Assembly: GCF_011393335.1 (NCBI RefSeq)
Contig: NZ_CP049865.1
Coordinates: forward strand, 3,490,722 to 3,554,721
Length of the DNA: 64,000 bases
Direction: 5' to 3'
Origin: Propioniciclava coleopterorum
GTDB lineage: Bacteria; Actinomycetota; Actinomycetes; Propionibacteriales; Propionibacteriaceae
The first letter of the stretch is position 1; every line of letters starts with the position of its first letter. Of this stretch, positions 1 to 10,149 are shown in pieces. Made by a program: the position numbers and the translations under genes. The notes beneath the pieces were generated by a model. That model did not search any database, was not told the DNA's origin, and was given only the letters and a program-made list of their open reading frames with translations.

Positions 1-444
1 TCTTGTGCTCGGTGTCGCCGGGTTGCTCGAAGTCGGGCGTCCCCTCGGGGCCGGCGCCGTGTCGGTGCCGTAGTCGATGACGGTGGCCTCCTCGACGGTC
101 GGCTCGACCAGCGTGCCGTCGGTCGGGGTCACGGCGGCGCTGGAGTCGTCGTCGTACTCGAACTCCTCCTCGGCGGGCTCCACCACGCGGACGATCGCCT
201 GCTTGAGGACGGTCATCTCGACGCCGGGCGAGACCTCGACGATGGCCTGCTTCTCGCCGCTGTGGAGGATGGTGCCGAAGACGCCGCTGCTCAGCATGAC
301 GCGCGAGCCCTCGCCGAGCTGGCTCACCATCTGTTGCTGTTGCTTCTGCTTCTTCTGGGCAGGACGGATCAGGAGCAGCCAGAAGGCCGCCACCATCAGG
401 ACCACCATGACGATGGTCGACATCAGGGAGTTGTCAGCAGGCAT
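1..444 (-). CDS. yajC: Preprotein translocase subunit YajC (partial, runs off left edge)
   Basis: YajC is a small inner-membrane partner of SecDF in protein export. The protein begins MPADNSLM, followed by one hydrophobic segment (about residues 9-27) ending in the family-typical LLIRPAQKKQKQQQ. A basic stretch and the compact cytoplasmic domain follow (GEGSRVMLSSGVFGTI, about residues 45-60), then an acidic tail. It lies downstream of ruvB in the usual actinobacterial yebC-ruvCAB-yajC-secDF order. Near positions 47-50 the frame appears to lose one C on the coding strand: adding it turns an arginine-rich tail into an acidic one (EGTPDFEQPGDTEHK). The 3' end lies outside the window. Confidence 0.88.
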   Translation of the reverse strand, partial: MPADNSLMSTIVMVVLMVAAFWLLLIRPAQKKQKQQQQMVSQLGEGSRVMLSSGVFGTILHSGEKQAIVEVSPGVEMTVLKQAIVRVVEPAEEEFEYDDDSSAAVTPTDGTLVEPTVEEATVIDYGTDTAPAPRGRPTSSNPATPSTR

Positions 445-511
445 TTCTCACACTCTCGCGCAGGGAACGGGGACCACCGTACGGCGCCCCACCAAGGATG
501 AAGCGTACCGG

Positions 512-1555
512 TTAGCCGTCCGCGTCGCTGAACAGGTCGGCCCGCGAGGCGGGAACCTTCAGCCCCAGATGCTGCCAGGCGCGCTGGGTGGCGACCCGGC
601 CCCGCGGCGTCCGCATCAGGAAGCCCTGGCGGATCAGGAAGGGCTCGGCGACCTCCTCGACCGTCTCGGCCTCCTCCCCCACGCTCATCGCGAGCGTCCC
701 GAGCCCGACGGGTCCGCCGGCGAACCGCACGCACAGCGCCTCCAGCACGGACCGGTCGAGGCGGTCCAGCCCCAGGGCGTCCACCTCGTACAGCTCCAGC
801 GCCGCCGCCGCCACGTCGGGGTCGATCCGGCCGGACGCCTTGACCAGCGCGAAGTCCCGGACGCGGCGCAGCAGCCGGTTCGCGATGCGCGGGGTGCCAC
901 GGCTGCGGCCGGCGATCACGGACGCCGACGCGCGGTCCACGGCGATGTCGAGCAGGGACGCCGACCGCTGCACGATCCCCACCAGGTCGGCGGCGTCGTA
1001 GTAGTCGAGCTGGCCGGTGAAGCCGAACCGGTCGCGCAGCGGCCCGGGCAGCAGCCCGGCGCGCGTGGTGGCACCCACCAGGACGAACGGCGGGATCTCC
1101 AGCGGGATCTCGGTGGCGCCGGGCCCCTTGCCGACGATGACGTCGACGCGGAAGTCCTCCATCGCCATGTAGAGCATCTCCTCGGCGGGCCGGCTCATCC
1201 GGTGGATCTCGTCGAGGAAGAACACCTCGCCCTCGGTCAGGCCCGACAGGATGGCCGCGAGGTCGCCGGCGTGCTGGATCGCGGGGCCCGAGCTGATCCG
1301 CAGCGGGGCGCCGAGCTCGTGGGCGATGATCATCGCCAGCGTGGTCTTGCCCAGCCCGGGCGGCCCGGACAGCAGCACGTGGTCGGGCACCGCGTTGCGG
1401 TGCTGCGCGGCCGCGAGCACGAGGCCGAGCTGCTCGGCCACGCGGGGCTGGCCCTTGAACTCGTCCAGGCTGGGCGGGCGCAGCGCCCCGTCGACGGCGA
1501 TCTCGTCGGTGCGGCCGTGCGGGTCGAGTGGGTCGTCGGCGATGCGCGGCGTCAT
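512..1555 (-). CDS. ruvB: Holliday junction branch migration helicase RuvB
   Basis: RuvB is the AAA+ motor that drives branch migration of Holliday junctions together with RuvA. The product is 347 residues, the usual family length. Walker A GPPGLGKT is at about 64-71, Walker B FLDEIH at about 113-118, and the arginine-finger stretch GPLRDRFGF is in the middle; a winged-helix domain forms the C-terminus ([12 protein letters not shown]). The start at 1555 gives MTPRIADDP. The ATG overlaps the ruvA stop as ATGA, indicating translational coupling. It is the third gene of a ruvC-ruvA-ruvB operon behind an SOS box. Confidence 0.97.
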   Translation of the reverse strand: MTPRIADDPLDPHGRTDEIAVDGALRPPSLDEFKGQPRVAEQLGLVLAAAQHRNAVPDHVLLSGPPGLGKTTLAMIIAHELGAPLRISSGPAIQHAGDLAAILSGLTEGEVFFLDEIHRMSRPAEEMLYMAMEDFRVDVIVGKGPGATEIPLEIPPFVLVGATTRAGLLPGPLRDRFGFTGQLDYYDAADLVGIVQRSASLLDIAVDRASASVIAGRSRGTPRIANRLLRRVRDFALVKASGRIDPDVAAAALELYEVDALGLDRLDRSVLEALCVRFAGGPVGLGTLAMSVGEEAETVEEVAEPFLIRQGFLMRTPRGRVATQRAWQHLGLKVPASRADLFSDADG

Positions 1556-2163
1556 CGGGCGAGGCTCCGCAGCGCCGCCCGCATCAGCTCGCCGATGCCG
1601 AGCGCCGGGTCCTGCTCGCGCAGCGGCGCGACGCCCTCGACCGCCGCGGCGGCGTCCTTGGCGGACCAGCCGAGCGACTCGAGCCCGGACGCCACCTGCT
1701 CGCGCCACTCGTCGGCGGCGGGGCGGGCGGCGCCGGTCGTGGACAGGGCGGGGATCGCGCCGAGCGCGTTGACCTTGTCCTTGAGCTCGATCACCATCTT
1801 CTGCGCGCCCTTGCGCCCGATGCCGGGCACCTTGCACAGCGCCACGAGGTTCTCGGTCATGATCGCGGTCCGCAGTTCGTCGGGCGGCAGCACCGACACG
1901 ATCGCCTGCGCGAGTTTGGGGCCGATCCCCGAGGCGGTCTGGACGAGCTCGAAGGCGTCCCGCTCGTCGGCGTCGGTGAATCCGTAGAGGGTGAGGGAGT
2001 CCTCGCGCACGACCAGCGACGTGTGCAGGCTGGCGCTCTCCCCCACCGTCACGGCGGCGACGGTGGCGGGGGTGGCGAGGGCGCGGACGCCGAACCCGCC
2101 GAGGTCGAGCACCACCCAGGTGCCGCCGACCTGGCTGACGGTCCCGTTGACGTGGGCGATCAC
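1552..2163 (-). CDS. ruvA: Holliday junction DNA-binding protein RuvA
   Basis: RuvA forms the tetramer that clamps the four-way junction and loads RuvB. The product is 203 residues with the three expected parts: an N-terminal OB fold ([14 protein letters not shown]), two helix-hairpin-helix motifs ([12 protein letters not shown] and [12 protein letters not shown], about 75-130), and a C-terminal RuvB-binding domain ([13 protein letters not shown]). The start is GTG at 2163, overlapping the ruvC stop as GTGA. The 3' end overlaps the ruvB start by four bases. Confidence 0.96.
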   Translation of the reverse strand: MIAHVNGTVSQVGGTWVVLDLGGFGVRALATPATVAAVTVGESASLHTSLVVREDSLTLYGFTDADERDAFELVQTASGIGPKLAQAIVSVLPPDELRTAIMTENLVALCKVPGIGRKGAQKMVIELKDKVNALGAIPALSTTGAARPAADEWREQVASGLESLGWSAKDAAAAVEGVAPLREQDPALGIGELMRAALRSLAR

Positions 2164-2729
2164 GCGAGCTTCCTCCTGTTCGCGGCGCGGGCGCGCGCCG
2201 CCGCTTGGGCCTGGACGAGTTCCCGGCGCACCTGCGCCTGACGGATGCGGGCGATGGCGGGGGCGCGCCACAGGTGACACACGGCCAGCGCCACCGCGTC
2301 GGCGGCGTCGGCGGGCTTGGGTGGGGCGTCCAGCTTGAGGATCCGCATCACCATCTGCCCGACCTGGGCCTTGTCCGCGCGGCCGTTCCCCGTGATGGCG
2401 GCCTTGACCTCGCTGGGGGTGTGCTGCGCGACCTGCAGGCCCGCCCGGGTGCCGACCAGCAGCACCACCCCGGACGCCTGCGCGGTCCCGATGATGGTGC
2501 TGACGTCGCGGCGGGCGAACACCCGCTCGACGGCGATCGCGTCGGGCCGGTACTCGGCCACGTACTGAACCAGGGAGCGCTCCAGGTCGGCCAGCCGCTG
2601 CCCGATGTCGGCGTCGGACGCCGTCCGCACGACGTCGGCGAGCAGCAGTCGGGGCGGGCGCCCGGGGTCGCCCTCGATGACGCCCACCCCGCACCGGGTC
2701 AGGCCGGGGTCGATCCCGAGCACGCGCAT
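2160..2729 (-). CDS. ruvC: Crossover junction endodeoxyribonuclease RuvC
   Basis: RuvC is the resolvase that nicks Holliday junctions symmetrically. The product is 189 residues. All four acidic metal-binding residues are present: D7 ([10 protein letters not shown]), E68 (AIAVERV), and D141 and D144 (DAADAVALA). The ATG at 2729 sits 12 bases downstream of a perfect SOS box, so ruvC is the first gene of a damage-inducible ruvCAB operon. It couples to ruvA by GTGA. Confidence 0.97.
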   Translation of the reverse strand: MRVLGIDPGLTRCGVGVIEGDPGRPPRLLLADVVRTASDADIGQRLADLERSLVQYVAEYRPDAIAVERVFARRDVSTIIGTAQASGVVLLVGTRAGLQVAQHTPSEVKAAITGNGRADKAQVGQMVMRILKLDAPPKPADAADAVALAVCHLWRAPAIARIRQAQVRRELVQAQAAARARAANRRKLA

Positions 2730-2741
2730 GGCATCCCTTTC

Positions 2742-2755
2742 CGAACGTTTGTTCG
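2742..2755 (-). promoter_or_regulatory. SOS box (LexA operator) of ruvCAB
   Basis: The sequence CGAACGTTTGTTCG contains GAAC-N4-GTTC with matching outer C/G bases. This is the Gram-positive/actinobacterial LexA recognition pattern. It lies between the yebC stop and the ruvC ATG, 12 bases from the latter, where a repressor would block transcription. The link to LexA is inferred from the known motif; lexA itself is not in the window. Confidence 0.85.
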
Positions 2756-2765
2756 GATTCTAGGC

Positions 2766-3533
2766 TCAGCCCTCCAGGGACTCGAGGATTTCGTCCGGCA
2801 CGTCCTCGTTGCTGTAGACGTTCTGCACGTCGTCGACGTCCTCGATCGCGTCCAGCAGCTTGAACAGCTTCTCGGCCGCGTCGGCGGAGTCGACCGCCTG
2901 CTCGTACTGCGCACGGAACTCGACGTCGGCGGAGTCGTAGTCCAGGCCCGCCGCCTGGACGGCCTTGCGGACCTCGACCAGCTGGGCCGGGTCGCACACG
3001 ATCTCGAAGGTCTCGCCCAGATCGGTGATGTCCTCCGGCTCGGCGTCCAGGGTCGCCTCGAGGAGGTCGTCCTCGGAGACGTCCTTGCCGTCCTGCTTCT
3101 TGGTGACCACGACGACGCCCTTGCGGTCGTAGATCCGGCTCACCGAGCCGACGTCGGCGACCGTGCCGCCGTTGCGGGTGATCGCGACCTTGACGTCGGA
3201 CGCCGAGCGGTTGCGGTTGTCGGTCAGCACCTCGATGAGGATCGCGACGCCCGCGGCGCCGTACGCCTCGTACATGATCTCGGTGTAGTCGACGGCCTCG
3301 CCGCCGACGCCGGAGCCGCGCTTGACGGCGCGGTCGATGTTGTCGTTGGGGACCGAGTTCTTCTTCGCCTTGACGATGGCGTCGTACAGCGTCGGGTTTC
3401 CGCCGGGGTCACCGCCACCCACGCGCGCCGAGACCTCGATCTTCTTGATGAGGTTGGCGAACAGCTTGCCGCGCTTCGCGTCGATCACGGCCTTCTTGTG
3501 CTTGGTGGTGGCCCACTTGGAATGACCGCTCAT
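2766..3533 (-). CDS. yebC: YebC/PmpR family DNA-binding regulatory protein
   Basis: The product is 255 residues and matches YebC/TACO1 from end to end: [21 protein letters not shown] at the N-terminus (the stretch quoted stops at the family signature), the Asn-rich centre ([17 protein letters not shown], about 75-92) and the acidic C-terminal domain. YebC proteins act as DNA-binding regulators, and homologues of this family help ribosomes through proline stretches. It lies upstream of ruvC, the standard order. A 32-base gap holding the SOS box separates yebC from ruvC, so ruvCAB can be controlled on its own. Confidence 0.95.
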   Translation of the reverse strand: MSGHSKWATTKHKKAVIDAKRGKLFANLIKKIEVSARVGGGDPGGNPTLYDAIVKAKKNSVPNDNIDRAVKRGSGVGGEAVDYTEIMYEAYGAAGVAILIEVLTDNRNRSASDVKVAITRNGGTVADVGSVSRIYDRKGVVVVTKKQDGKDVSEDDLLEATLDAEPEDITDLGETFEIVCDPAQLVEVRKAVQAAGLDYDSADVEFRAQYEQAVDSADAAEKLFKLLDAIEDVDDVQNVYSNEDVPDEILESLEG

Positions 3534-3613
3534 GGGTCTCCTTCGCTCGTTTCCGTCTCTGGTCCAGCGTTCAGCCTACCCGAGCCGACGCCGCCGCTCG
3601 GCTGTGGTCGGGG

Positions 3614-4388
3614 GTGGCGCTGCGCGCCCTGGCGCAGCGACCCAAGCGGGTCCCGACCCCCTTCGTCGTCGAGGGGTTGTTCCGGCCCGGGCGCAGCGCG
3701 ATCGGCTACACGACGTTCGTGCTCGACCACCCCGCGCGCGCCTGCTCGTCGACCCCGCGATCAGCGCGGCGTCGGTCGCTCGGCTGGGCCTGGCCGCGCT
3801 GCGGAACCGATCCACAACGCGCTGCGGCCGCCGCCGGGGACGCTCACCACGCTGGAGGGCCTGGAACGGGCCGGGGTGGCCCCGGACATGCTCGACGCCG
3901 CGCTGGTGACGCACCTGCATTCGGACCACGTGCAGGGGCTGGAGGATCTGCCCGGCACGGAGCTGTGGGTGCACGGACCCGACCTGGCGTGGGCCCGCGC
4001 GGAGCGGCCCCGGGGCGTGGGGGCGGCGCTGCTCGACCGTCCGATCCGCGAGCTGAGCCTGCCGGGCGGCCCGGTGTTCACCTTCGAGCGGAGCCTGGAC
4101 CTGCTCGGCGACGGGTCGGTGGTGCTGGTCGACCTGGCCGGCCACACCCCAGGCAGCGTCGGCGTGCTGGCGCACACCGCGTCCGGCTGGGTGCTGCTGG
4201 CCGGCGATGCCGCCTGGAACCACGCCCAGGTGGACGCCGTGCGGCAGAAGCCGGCGGTGCCCGGCGAGGTGGTCGACACCGATCGGGACGCCTCGTTCGC
4301 GACCCTGCACCGGCTGCACGCCGCGCGGTCGCGGGTCGCGGTCGTCCCGGCCCACGACCACGCGCTCACCGCGGGTCGCGCCTGGTGA
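3614..4388 (+). CDS. MBL-fold metallo-hydrolase (two apparent frameshifts)
   Basis: The gene encodes a metallo-beta-lactamase-fold hydrolase with the metal motif THLHSDHVQGLED, a downstream histidine in DLAGHTPGSVGVL, the aspartate in LLAGDAAWN and a last histidine in VVPAHDHAL. Reading needs three frames in order: ALRALAQRPKRVPTPFVVEG, then LLVDPAISAASVARLGLAAL, then EPIHNALRPPPGTLTTLEG to the stop. Adding one base near 3741 and one G near 3803 restores a single frame of about 258 codons. The GTG start at 3614 is uncertain. The stop touches the priA stop on the other strand. The substrate cannot be told from sequence. Confidence 0.7.
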
Positions 4389-5126
4389 TCAGGCCCCGTC
4401 GCGCTCGGCGACGGCCAGCGCCTCGGTGAGGGTGAAGTTCCCCACGTAGAGCGCGGTGCCGATGATCGCCCCGGTGACGCCGGAGGGGACCAGGGTGCGC
4501 AGCGCGCGCAGGTCGTCCAGGGTCGCGATGCCGCCCGAGGCGATCACCTCGGCGTCGGTCCGGGACGCGACGTCGCGCAGCAGGTCGAGATTGGGGCCGG
4601 TCAGCATGCCGTCGGCGTTCACGTCGGTCACGACGAACGTGCGGCAGCCGGCTGCGCTGAGCCGGTCGACGGCCTCGGCCCAGTCGCCGCCCTCGCGCAC
4701 CCAGCCGCGCGCGGCGAGCTTGGTGCCGCGGACGTCCAGCGCGATGCCGATCCGGTCGCCGTGCTCGGCGATCACCTTCTCGCACCATTCGGGGTTCTCC
4801 ATGGCCGCGGTGCCGATGTTGACCCGGCGGCAGCCGGTGGCCAGCGCCCGGGCGAGGCTCTCGTCGTCGCGCAGCCCGCCGGAGAGTTCGACGTTGAGGC
4901 CCATCTTCTCGGTGATGCCGGCGATCAGGTCCGCGTTGGAGCCGCGCCCGAAGGCGGCGTCCAGGTCGACCAGGTGCAGCCAGGACGCCCCCGCGTCCTG
5001 CCACCGCTGGGCGGCGGCGAGCGGGTCGCCGAAGGTCTTCTCCGACCCGGCGATGCCTTGGGTCAGCTGGACGGCCTGGCCGCCCTGGACGTCGACGGCG
5101 GGCAGCAGGGTCAGGGCATCAGTCAC
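4389..5126 (-). CDS. priA: Bifunctional HisA/TrpF isomerase PriA
   Basis: A (beta/alpha)8 isomerase of 245 residues of the HisA family. It has [15 protein letters not shown] at the N-terminus (catalytic D12), the phosphate loops LSGGLRDD and [10 protein letters not shown], and a second acid D131 in [15 protein letters not shown]. Actinobacterial members act on both ProFAR (histidine) and phosphoribosylanthranilate (tryptophan). The trp cluster in this window has no trpF, which fits that dual role, though a distant trpF cannot be excluded. The start overlaps the 3' end of the upstream amidohydrolase by 8 bases. Confidence 0.93.
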   Translation of the reverse strand: MTDALTLLPAVDVQGGQAVQLTQGIAGSEKTFGDPLAAAQRWQDAGASWLHLVDLDAAFGRGSNADLIAGITEKMGLNVELSGGLRDDESLARALATGCRRVNIGTAAMENPEWCEKVIAEHGDRIGIALDVRGTKLAARGWVREGGDWAEAVDRLSAAGCRTFVVTDVNADGMLTGPNLDLLRDVASRTDAEVIASGGIATLDDLRALRTLVPSGVTGAIIGTALYVGNFTLTEALAVAERDGA

Positions 5127-6372
5127 GGTCAGCCACCCTAGCGTCGTGCAGCACCCGGCCGGCGCCGATGACCACCTGGCGGGGCGGGGTGCGGACGAGC
5201 GCGTCCATCGGGTTCTCGGCGTCGGTCAGGAACAGGTGCGCGGCCGCGCCGACCGCGATGTCGTGGTCGGGACGGCCCGCGTAGACCCCCGCCTCGCTGG
5301 TGGCGGCGCGCAGGACGCGGGTGAGGTCCTCATCGGTCACCACCGAGGACGCCCGCGCGAACTGCCAGGCGATGCCCAAGGTGTCGCCGGTGCCGTAGGG
5401 GCTCCACAGGTCGCGGATGCCGTCGGTGCCGAAGGCGAAGCCGACGCCGGCGGCGTCCAGCTCGCGCCAGGGCAGCTGCGGCAGCCGCAGCGGGGCGACC
5501 GTGGTGAAGGTGATCCGCAGTTCGCCCATCCGGGCCAGCAACTCGGCGCGGCGGCCGGCGTCCACCTGGGCGAGGGCGAAGCCGTGGGCGATGTTCACCC
5601 TGCCGGCAAGCCCGAGCGCCTCGGTCCGGTCGCAGATCAGGTCGAGCTGGAAGGCGCCCAGCTCGCCCGGGTCGTGCAGGTGGATGTCGAGGCCGCAGCC
5701 GCGGCGCTCCATGATCGCGAACAGGCCGTCGAGCTGGCCGACGGGGTCGCGGTCGATGCTGGCCGGGTCGAGGCCGCCGATGTGCTCGGCGCCGTGGGCG
5801 GCGGCGTCGTCGAGCAGGTCCAGGACGCCGGGTCGGCGCAGGACGCCGTCCTGGGGGAACGCCACGATCTCCATCTCGATGGCCCCGTCGAAGGACGCCA
5901 CGGCCTCGCGGACGATCTCGATGCCGCGCTGCCCCAGCCCCGGGTCGACGTCGACATGGCTGCGGAACAGCGTGGTGCCGTGCGTGACCATCTCGGTCAG
6001 GACGCGGGTGGTGATGTCGACGCCCGGGATGCCGAGCTCGTCGCGGCGGGCCCGCTCGTGCCGGATCCGGCCGTCGGTGCCGCCCTCGCCGCCGTAGGAC
6101 TGCCAGGGCAGGCCCCACCACGACTTGTCGACGTGGGCGTGCGCGTTGACGATCGACGGCAGCGCGAGCAGGCCCGCGCCGTCGAGGTCGGTCTCGGCCC
6201 AGGTCCCCCGCTCCGCGGGCTCGACGATGCCGGCGATCACCCCGTCGGCGAGGAGGATGTCGGCGCGGTCGCCGCCCCAGGGGCGGACGTCACGCAGCGC
6301 GGTGGGGTGGCCGGCGCGCTGGGGTGCGTAGCCGCCGTGCCGTCCGGGATTGGGTGGTCGATGCGTCGTCAT
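5119..6372 (-). CDS. Amidohydrolase family protein, cytosine-deaminase-like
   Basis: The product is 417 residues, a metal-dependent amidohydrolase. The HxH metal motif is at about 78-80 ([12 protein letters not shown]). Further signatures are [31 protein letters not shown] and [13 protein letters not shown], the last resembling the CodA/cytosine deaminase branch. It would hydrolyse a cyclic amide or aminopurine/pyrimidine-like substrate, which is not identifiable further. It overlaps priA by 8 bases and may be co-transcribed with it. The 197 bases upstream (6373-6569) hold short direct repeats of gggcgctccgg and no gene. Confidence 0.8.
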   Translation of the reverse strand: MTTHRPPNPGRHGGYAPQRAGHPTALRDVRPWGGDRADILLADGVIAGIVEPAERGTWAETDLDGAGLLALPSIVNAHAHVDKSWWGLPWQSYGGEGGTDGRIRHERARRDELGIPGVDITTRVLTEMVTHGTTLFRSHVDVDPGLGQRGIEIVREAVASFDGAIEMEIVAFPQDGVLRRPGVLDLLDDAAAHGAEHIGGLDPASIDRDPVGQLDGLFAIMERRGCGLDIHLHDPGELGAFQLDLICDRTEALGLAGRVNIAHGFALAQVDAGRRAELLARMGELRITFTTVAPLRLPQLPWRELDAAGVGFAFGTDGIRDLWSPYGTGDTLGIAWQFARASSVVTDEDLTRVLRAATSEAGVYAGRPDHDIAVGAAAHLFLTDAENPMDALVRTPPRQVVIGAGRVLHDARVADRD

Positions 6373-6533
6373 GGGGAGCCTCCTAGCCGGGCCTCCAGCA
6401 TAGGGACGCCCCTCACCCCGGCCTGGTCCGCGGGCTGGGCGGACGGGCGCCGTCTCGGAGCGAGCCTGCGCCGGGCGGGCGCTCCGGCCGGTGGGCGCTC
6501 CGGGCCAGTGGGTCGCGCCGTGCAGCCCGGCCC

Positions 6534-6563
6534 TTGACGCCGGGTGCTCGCGGCGCGTGTCCT
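6534..6563 (+). promoter_or_regulatory. Predicted promoter of the AraC-VOC pair
   Basis: A TTGACG -35 element (6534-6539), an 18-base spacer and TGTCCT (6558-6563) as a weak -10 lie just upstream of the ATG at 6570. The spacing from the -10 to the ATG places the first transcribed base at or next to the start codon, so the message may be leaderless. No usable Shine-Dalgarno is present. This is a prediction from consensus only. Confidence 0.4.
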
Positions 6564-6569
6564 GGGAGC

Positions 6570-7381
6570 ATGCAGTCCGTCACCCCCGTCGCCGATCGCC
6601 TCCGCGGCCTGGTCGAGTCGTGCGTGGCGTTCGACGTCGCCACCGACCCGGACGCGACCCATCACGGGCTGCCCTCCCCCGCCGCCACCGTCATCGCCGC
6701 GTTCGGCGACCCGCTGGACTGCGGCTGGCCCGACGGCGGGCAGCGGGGCAGGTGGCGACTGCTGGTGGCCGGACTGCACCGTGGACCGGCGCTCGTGCAC
6801 ACCCACGGGCGGGTGCGCGGCGTGCAGGTCGCCCTGACGCCCCTCGGCGTCCGGGCGTTGTTCGGGGTACCGATCGGCGCGCTGGCCGGGGTGATCGTGG
6901 AGGCCGAGGACCTGCCCCGGGGACCCGCCGCGGCCCCGCTCGACGCGCTGGCCCGCCTCCCCCGGTGGGCGCAACCGGCCGCCGTCCAGGCGTGGCTGCT
7001 CGGGGCGCTGGGGCAGCCGGCCGCCCCGGCGCCCGAACTCGTCGAGGCGTGGCGCCGGATCCGGCGGGACGCGGGCGACGCCCGGATCGAGGGCCTCGCC
7101 GAGCACGTCGGGTGGTCGCGCCGGCGGCTGACGCGGCGGTTCACCGCCGAGTTCGGCGTCAGCCCCAAGCAGGCGGCCGGGATCGTCCGCTTCGACCGGG
7201 CGCGCCGCCTGTCGGCGCAGGGCGTGGGACTCGCCGAGGCGTCGGCCCGCGCGGGTACGCCGACCAGTCCCACATGACGCGCGCCTGGCGCGGGTTCGCC
7301 GGCGACACCCCCGTGGCGACGCTGCGGGAGACCCGAACGTTCAAGACCGCCGCCGACGCCGAGGGGATGATCGACCCATGA
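6570..7381 (+). CDS. AraC-family transcriptional regulator (one apparent frameshift)
   Basis: The N-terminal part is a ligand-sensing domain without a recognisable ligand. The C-terminal part has the two AraC helix-turn-helix motifs: LAEHVGWSRRRLTRRFTAEF, then AEASARAGYADQSHMTRAW. The second motif is split by an apparent loss of one G at 7253-7255; adding it joins the frames and gives about 270 codons ending at 7381. The stop overlaps the next gene as ATGA, so the pair is translationally coupled. The regulator probably controls its own operon. The ATG at 6570 was chosen because of the promoter spacing. Confidence 0.8.
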
Positions 7382-7779
7382 CCACACCACAGTTGTACGC
7401 CTGCCTCACCTACACCGACGCGGACGCCGGCCTGGCGTTCCTCACCACCCTGGGGTTCACCGAGGTGCTGGTGGTCCGCGACCAGAATGACCCCACCCGG
7501 ATCGTGCACGCCCAGCTGCGCTGGCGCGACAACGGCGGCCTGATGTTCGGCAGCCACCGCATGGACGACCTCGCCGACGTCCTGACGCCGGGCGGCGCGG
7601 TGGTGAACCTGGTCGTGGCGTCCGACGCGGACGTCCAGGCCACCGTCGACCGTGCCGTCGCCGCCGGTGCGACGCTGGTGCAGGAGCCGCACCGCCCGCC
7701 GCACGGCGGCGTGAGCGCCCTGATCGGCGACCCGGAGGGGAACTACTTCAACATCGACTCCTACCCCGGCGAGGACTGA
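7378..7779 (+). CDS. VOC (glyoxalase/bleomycin-resistance fold) protein
   Basis: The product is 133 residues with two beta-alpha-beta-beta-beta units typical of the vicinal oxygen chelate fold: CLTYTDADAGLAFLTTLGF at the start, VHAQLRWRDNGGLMFG in the middle, and the closing ALIGDPEGNYFNI. The length and sequence resemble PhnB-like or bleomycin-resistance-like VOC proteins. The substrate is unknown. It is coupled to the AraC regulator by ATGA. The 51 bases to the hisH stop contain only GC-rich short inverted repeats. Confidence 0.85.
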   Translation: MTTPQLYACLTYTDADAGLAFLTTLGFTEVLVVRDQNDPTRIVHAQLRWRDNGGLMFGSHRMDDLADVLTPGGAVVNLVVASDADVQATVDRAVAAGATLVQEPHRPPHGGVSALIGDPEGNYFNIDSYPGED

Positions 7780-7830
7780 CGCGGACCCCGGGGCGGCTGC
7801 CGAACGGACCCGGCGGCCGGTTCAGGCCGT

Positions 7831-8448
7831 TCAGGCGAGCGTGTCGACCCAGTTGCGGAGCAGCCTGGCGCCCGCGGCGCCGGACTTCTCCGGGTGGAAC
7901 TGGGTGCTGCTCAGCACGCCGCGCTCGACCGCCGCGACGACCCGGTCGCCGCCGTGCTCGACCCACGTCACCGACACGTCGTCGGGGAACGGGCCGGCGT
8001 GCACGCCGTAACTGTGCACGAAGTAGAACCGCTCGTCGGCCACCCCCGCGAACAGCACGGAGCCCTGCGGCGCCTCGACGGTGTTCCAGCCCATGTGCGG
8101 CAGGCGGGTCGAGCTGAGCTCGGCCACCCGGCCGGGCAGGACCCCGACGCCGGGGGTGAGCACGCCGTGCTCGTCGCCCTCGGTGAACAGCACCTGGTGG
8201 CCGACGCAGATGCCCAGGACGGGGCGGCCCAGCCGCAGCCGTTCCCGGATCAGCGCGGGGCCGCCGACGGCCTCCAGGCCCGCCATGCAGGCCGCGAAGG
8301 CGCCCACGCCGGGCACGACGAGGCCGTCCGCGGCCAGGGCCACGTCGACGTCCGCGGTGAGGACGACCTCGGCGCCGGTCGCGGCGAGCGCGCGCGTCGC
8401 CGAGTGGAGGTTGCCCGACCCGTAGTCGAGCACGGCCACCAGGGTCAC
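7831..8448 (-). CDS. hisH: Imidazole glycerol phosphate synthase glutaminase subunit HisH
   Basis: HisH is the class I glutaminase that feeds ammonia to HisF in histidine synthesis. The product is 205 residues with the triad C81 (LGICVGHQ), H185 and E187 ([10 protein letters not shown]). The GTG start at 8448 overlaps the hisB stop as GTGA. It is the last gene of hisD-hisC-hisB-hisH. In related actinobacteria priA usually follows directly; here other genes intervene. hisF, hisG and hisE are not in the window. Confidence 0.95.
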   Translation of the reverse strand: MTLVAVLDYGSGNLHSATRALAATGAEVVLTADVDVALAADGLVVPGVGAFAACMAGLEAVGGPALIRERLRLGRPVLGICVGHQVLFTEGDEHGVLTPGVGVLPGRVAELSSTRLPHMGWNTVEAPQGSVLFAGVADERFYFVHSYGVHAGPFPDDVSVTWVEHGGDRVVAAVERGVLSSTQFHPEKSGAAGARLLRNWVDTLA

Positions 8449-9056
8449 AGGGCGCCCTTGGTGGAGGGGATCTGGTCGGCCATCCGCGCGTCGGGCTCGA
8501 CGGCGGTGCGCAGCGCGCGGGCCAGCGCCTTGAACTGGGCCTCCACGATGTGGTGCGGGTCGCGGCCGCGGACCAGGTCGAGGTGGACGCACAGCCCGGC
8601 GTTGATCGCCAGGGACTCCACCACGTGGTAGGTCATCGACCCGGCGTACGGGACGCCCGAGCCGCCGATGAGCGCGTACACCTGGGCGTCCGGCTCCCCG
8701 GCGCACACCACGTAGGGCCGGCCCGCGACGTCGACGACGCACCGGGCCAGCGCCTCGTCCAACGGCACGAGCGCGTCGCCGTAGCGGCGGATGCCGCGCT
8801 TGTCGCCCAAGGCCTCCTTCAGGGCCTGCCCGATGACGATGGCGGTGTCCTCCACGACGTGGTGGCCGTCGATGTGCACGTCGCCGGTCGCCTCGACGGT
8901 CAGGTCGATGAGGGAGTGCTTGCTCAGGGCGGTGAGCATGTGGTCGTAGAACCCCACCCCGGTGCTGATGTGCGAGGTGCCCGTCCCGTCGAGGTTCAGC
9001 TCGACGGTGATCGTGGACTCGCTCGTGGTCCGCTCGATGCGCGCGGTGCGTGCCAT
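8445..9056 (-). CDS. hisB: Imidazoleglycerol-phosphate dehydratase HisB
   Basis: This is the monofunctional dehydratase of histidine synthesis (203 residues, no phosphatase domain). The Mn-binding histidine motifs are present: [22 protein letters not shown] and [19 protein letters not shown]. The ATG at 9056 is preferred over GTG at 9059 because the corrected hisC frame ends TGATG exactly there. The stop overlaps hisH by four bases. Confidence 0.96.
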   Translation of the reverse strand: MARTARIERTTSESTITVELNLDGTGTSHISTGVGFYDHMLTALSKHSLIDLTVEATGDVHIDGHHVVEDTAIVIGQALKEALGDKRGIRRYGDALVPLDEALARCVVDVAGRPYVVCAGEPDAQVYALIGGSGVPYAGSMTYHVVESLAINAGLCVHLDLVRGRDPHHIVEAQFKALARALRTAVEPDARMADQIPSTKGAL

Positions 9057-10149
9057 CACTCCCCATCCTCGGGGCGTCCACGCGGGCCAGGGCCGCGTAG
9101 AACGCCTCCATCTCGTCCGGGGTCCCGGCGCTGACGCGCAGGAAACCCTCGGGTCCGGTCTCGCGGACCAGGACGCCCTGGTCCAGCAGTTGCTGCCACG
9201 CGGCGTGCCGGTCGGCCCACCGCCCGATCAGCACGAAGTTCGCGTCCGAGTCGACCACCTCGAAGCCCAGCTCGGGGCCGCGGCGCAGCAGCTCGTCGCG
9301 GGCCGCGCGGAGGTCGTCCACGCGGGCCAGCATCTCATCGGCGTGCCGCAGCGCGACCGAGGCCACCGCCTGCGTCTGGGCCGAGAGGTGGTAGGGCAGC
9401 CGGACGATGCGGCAGGCGTCCACGATCGCGGGCGCGGCGGCCAGGTAGCCCAGGCGTCCGCCGGCGAAGGCGAACGCCTTGCTCATGGTGCGGCTGACCA
9501 CGAGGTTGCCGAACCGCGGCAGCAGGGTCAGGGCGGTGTCCTGCGGCATCCGGGCGAACTCCTGGTAGGCCTCGTCCACCACCACGATCGCGTCCGTTCC
9601 GGCCAGCACCTTCTCGATCTCGGCCAGCGGGGTCGACGTGCCGGTGGGGTTGTTCGGCGTGGTGATCAGCACCACCGCCGGGTCGTACTCGGCGATCGCG
9701 GCCAGCACCAGGTCGGCGTCCAGGGTGTGGTCGGCGTGCCGGGGCGCGGCGACGTAGTCGGTGTGGGTGTTGCGCGCGTACTCGGGGTACATCGAGTACG
9801 TGGGCGTGAACGACAGGACGCGCCGACCCGGCCCGCCGAACGCGCCCAGGATGTGCGTCATCACCTCGTTGGAGCCGTTCGCGGCCCACACGTTCGCCAC
9901 GCCGAGCCCGTGACCCAGGTAGTCGGCGAGCTGGCCGCGCAGCGCGGTGAACTCCCGATCCGGGTAGCGGTGGAACGCGCCCGCGCGGATCGCCTCGGCC
10001 ATCTCGGCGAGCGTCTCCTCCGAGGGCGGGTAGGGGTTCTCGTTGACGTTGAGGCAGACGGGCACGTCCAGCTGGGGGGCGCCGTAGGGCTCCTCGCCCA
10101 CCAACTCGGGACGCAGCGGCAGGTCGGCCAGCGCCGGGTTCGGCTTCAC
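9056..10149 (-). CDS. hisC: Histidinol-phosphate aminotransferase HisC (frameshift near 3' end)
   Basis: A class I/II PLP aminotransferase acting on imidazole-acetol phosphate. It shows [10 protein letters not shown] at about 34-43, [10 protein letters not shown] at about 162-171, VVDEAYQEF, and the PLP lysine K224 in [10 protein letters not shown]. The GTG start at 10149 overlaps the hisD stop. As given, the frame has no stop and reads on to the end of hisH. Adding one G in the gggg run at 9071-9074 gives an end of APEDGE and a stop overlapping the hisB ATG. About 364 residues after correction. Confidence 0.93.

Noticed and set aside
3532-3909. A separate small plus-strand gene starting opposite the yebC start
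   Set aside because: Only its middle matches the metallo-hydrolase; the rest is out of frame. It is one of three frames of the broken MBL gene.
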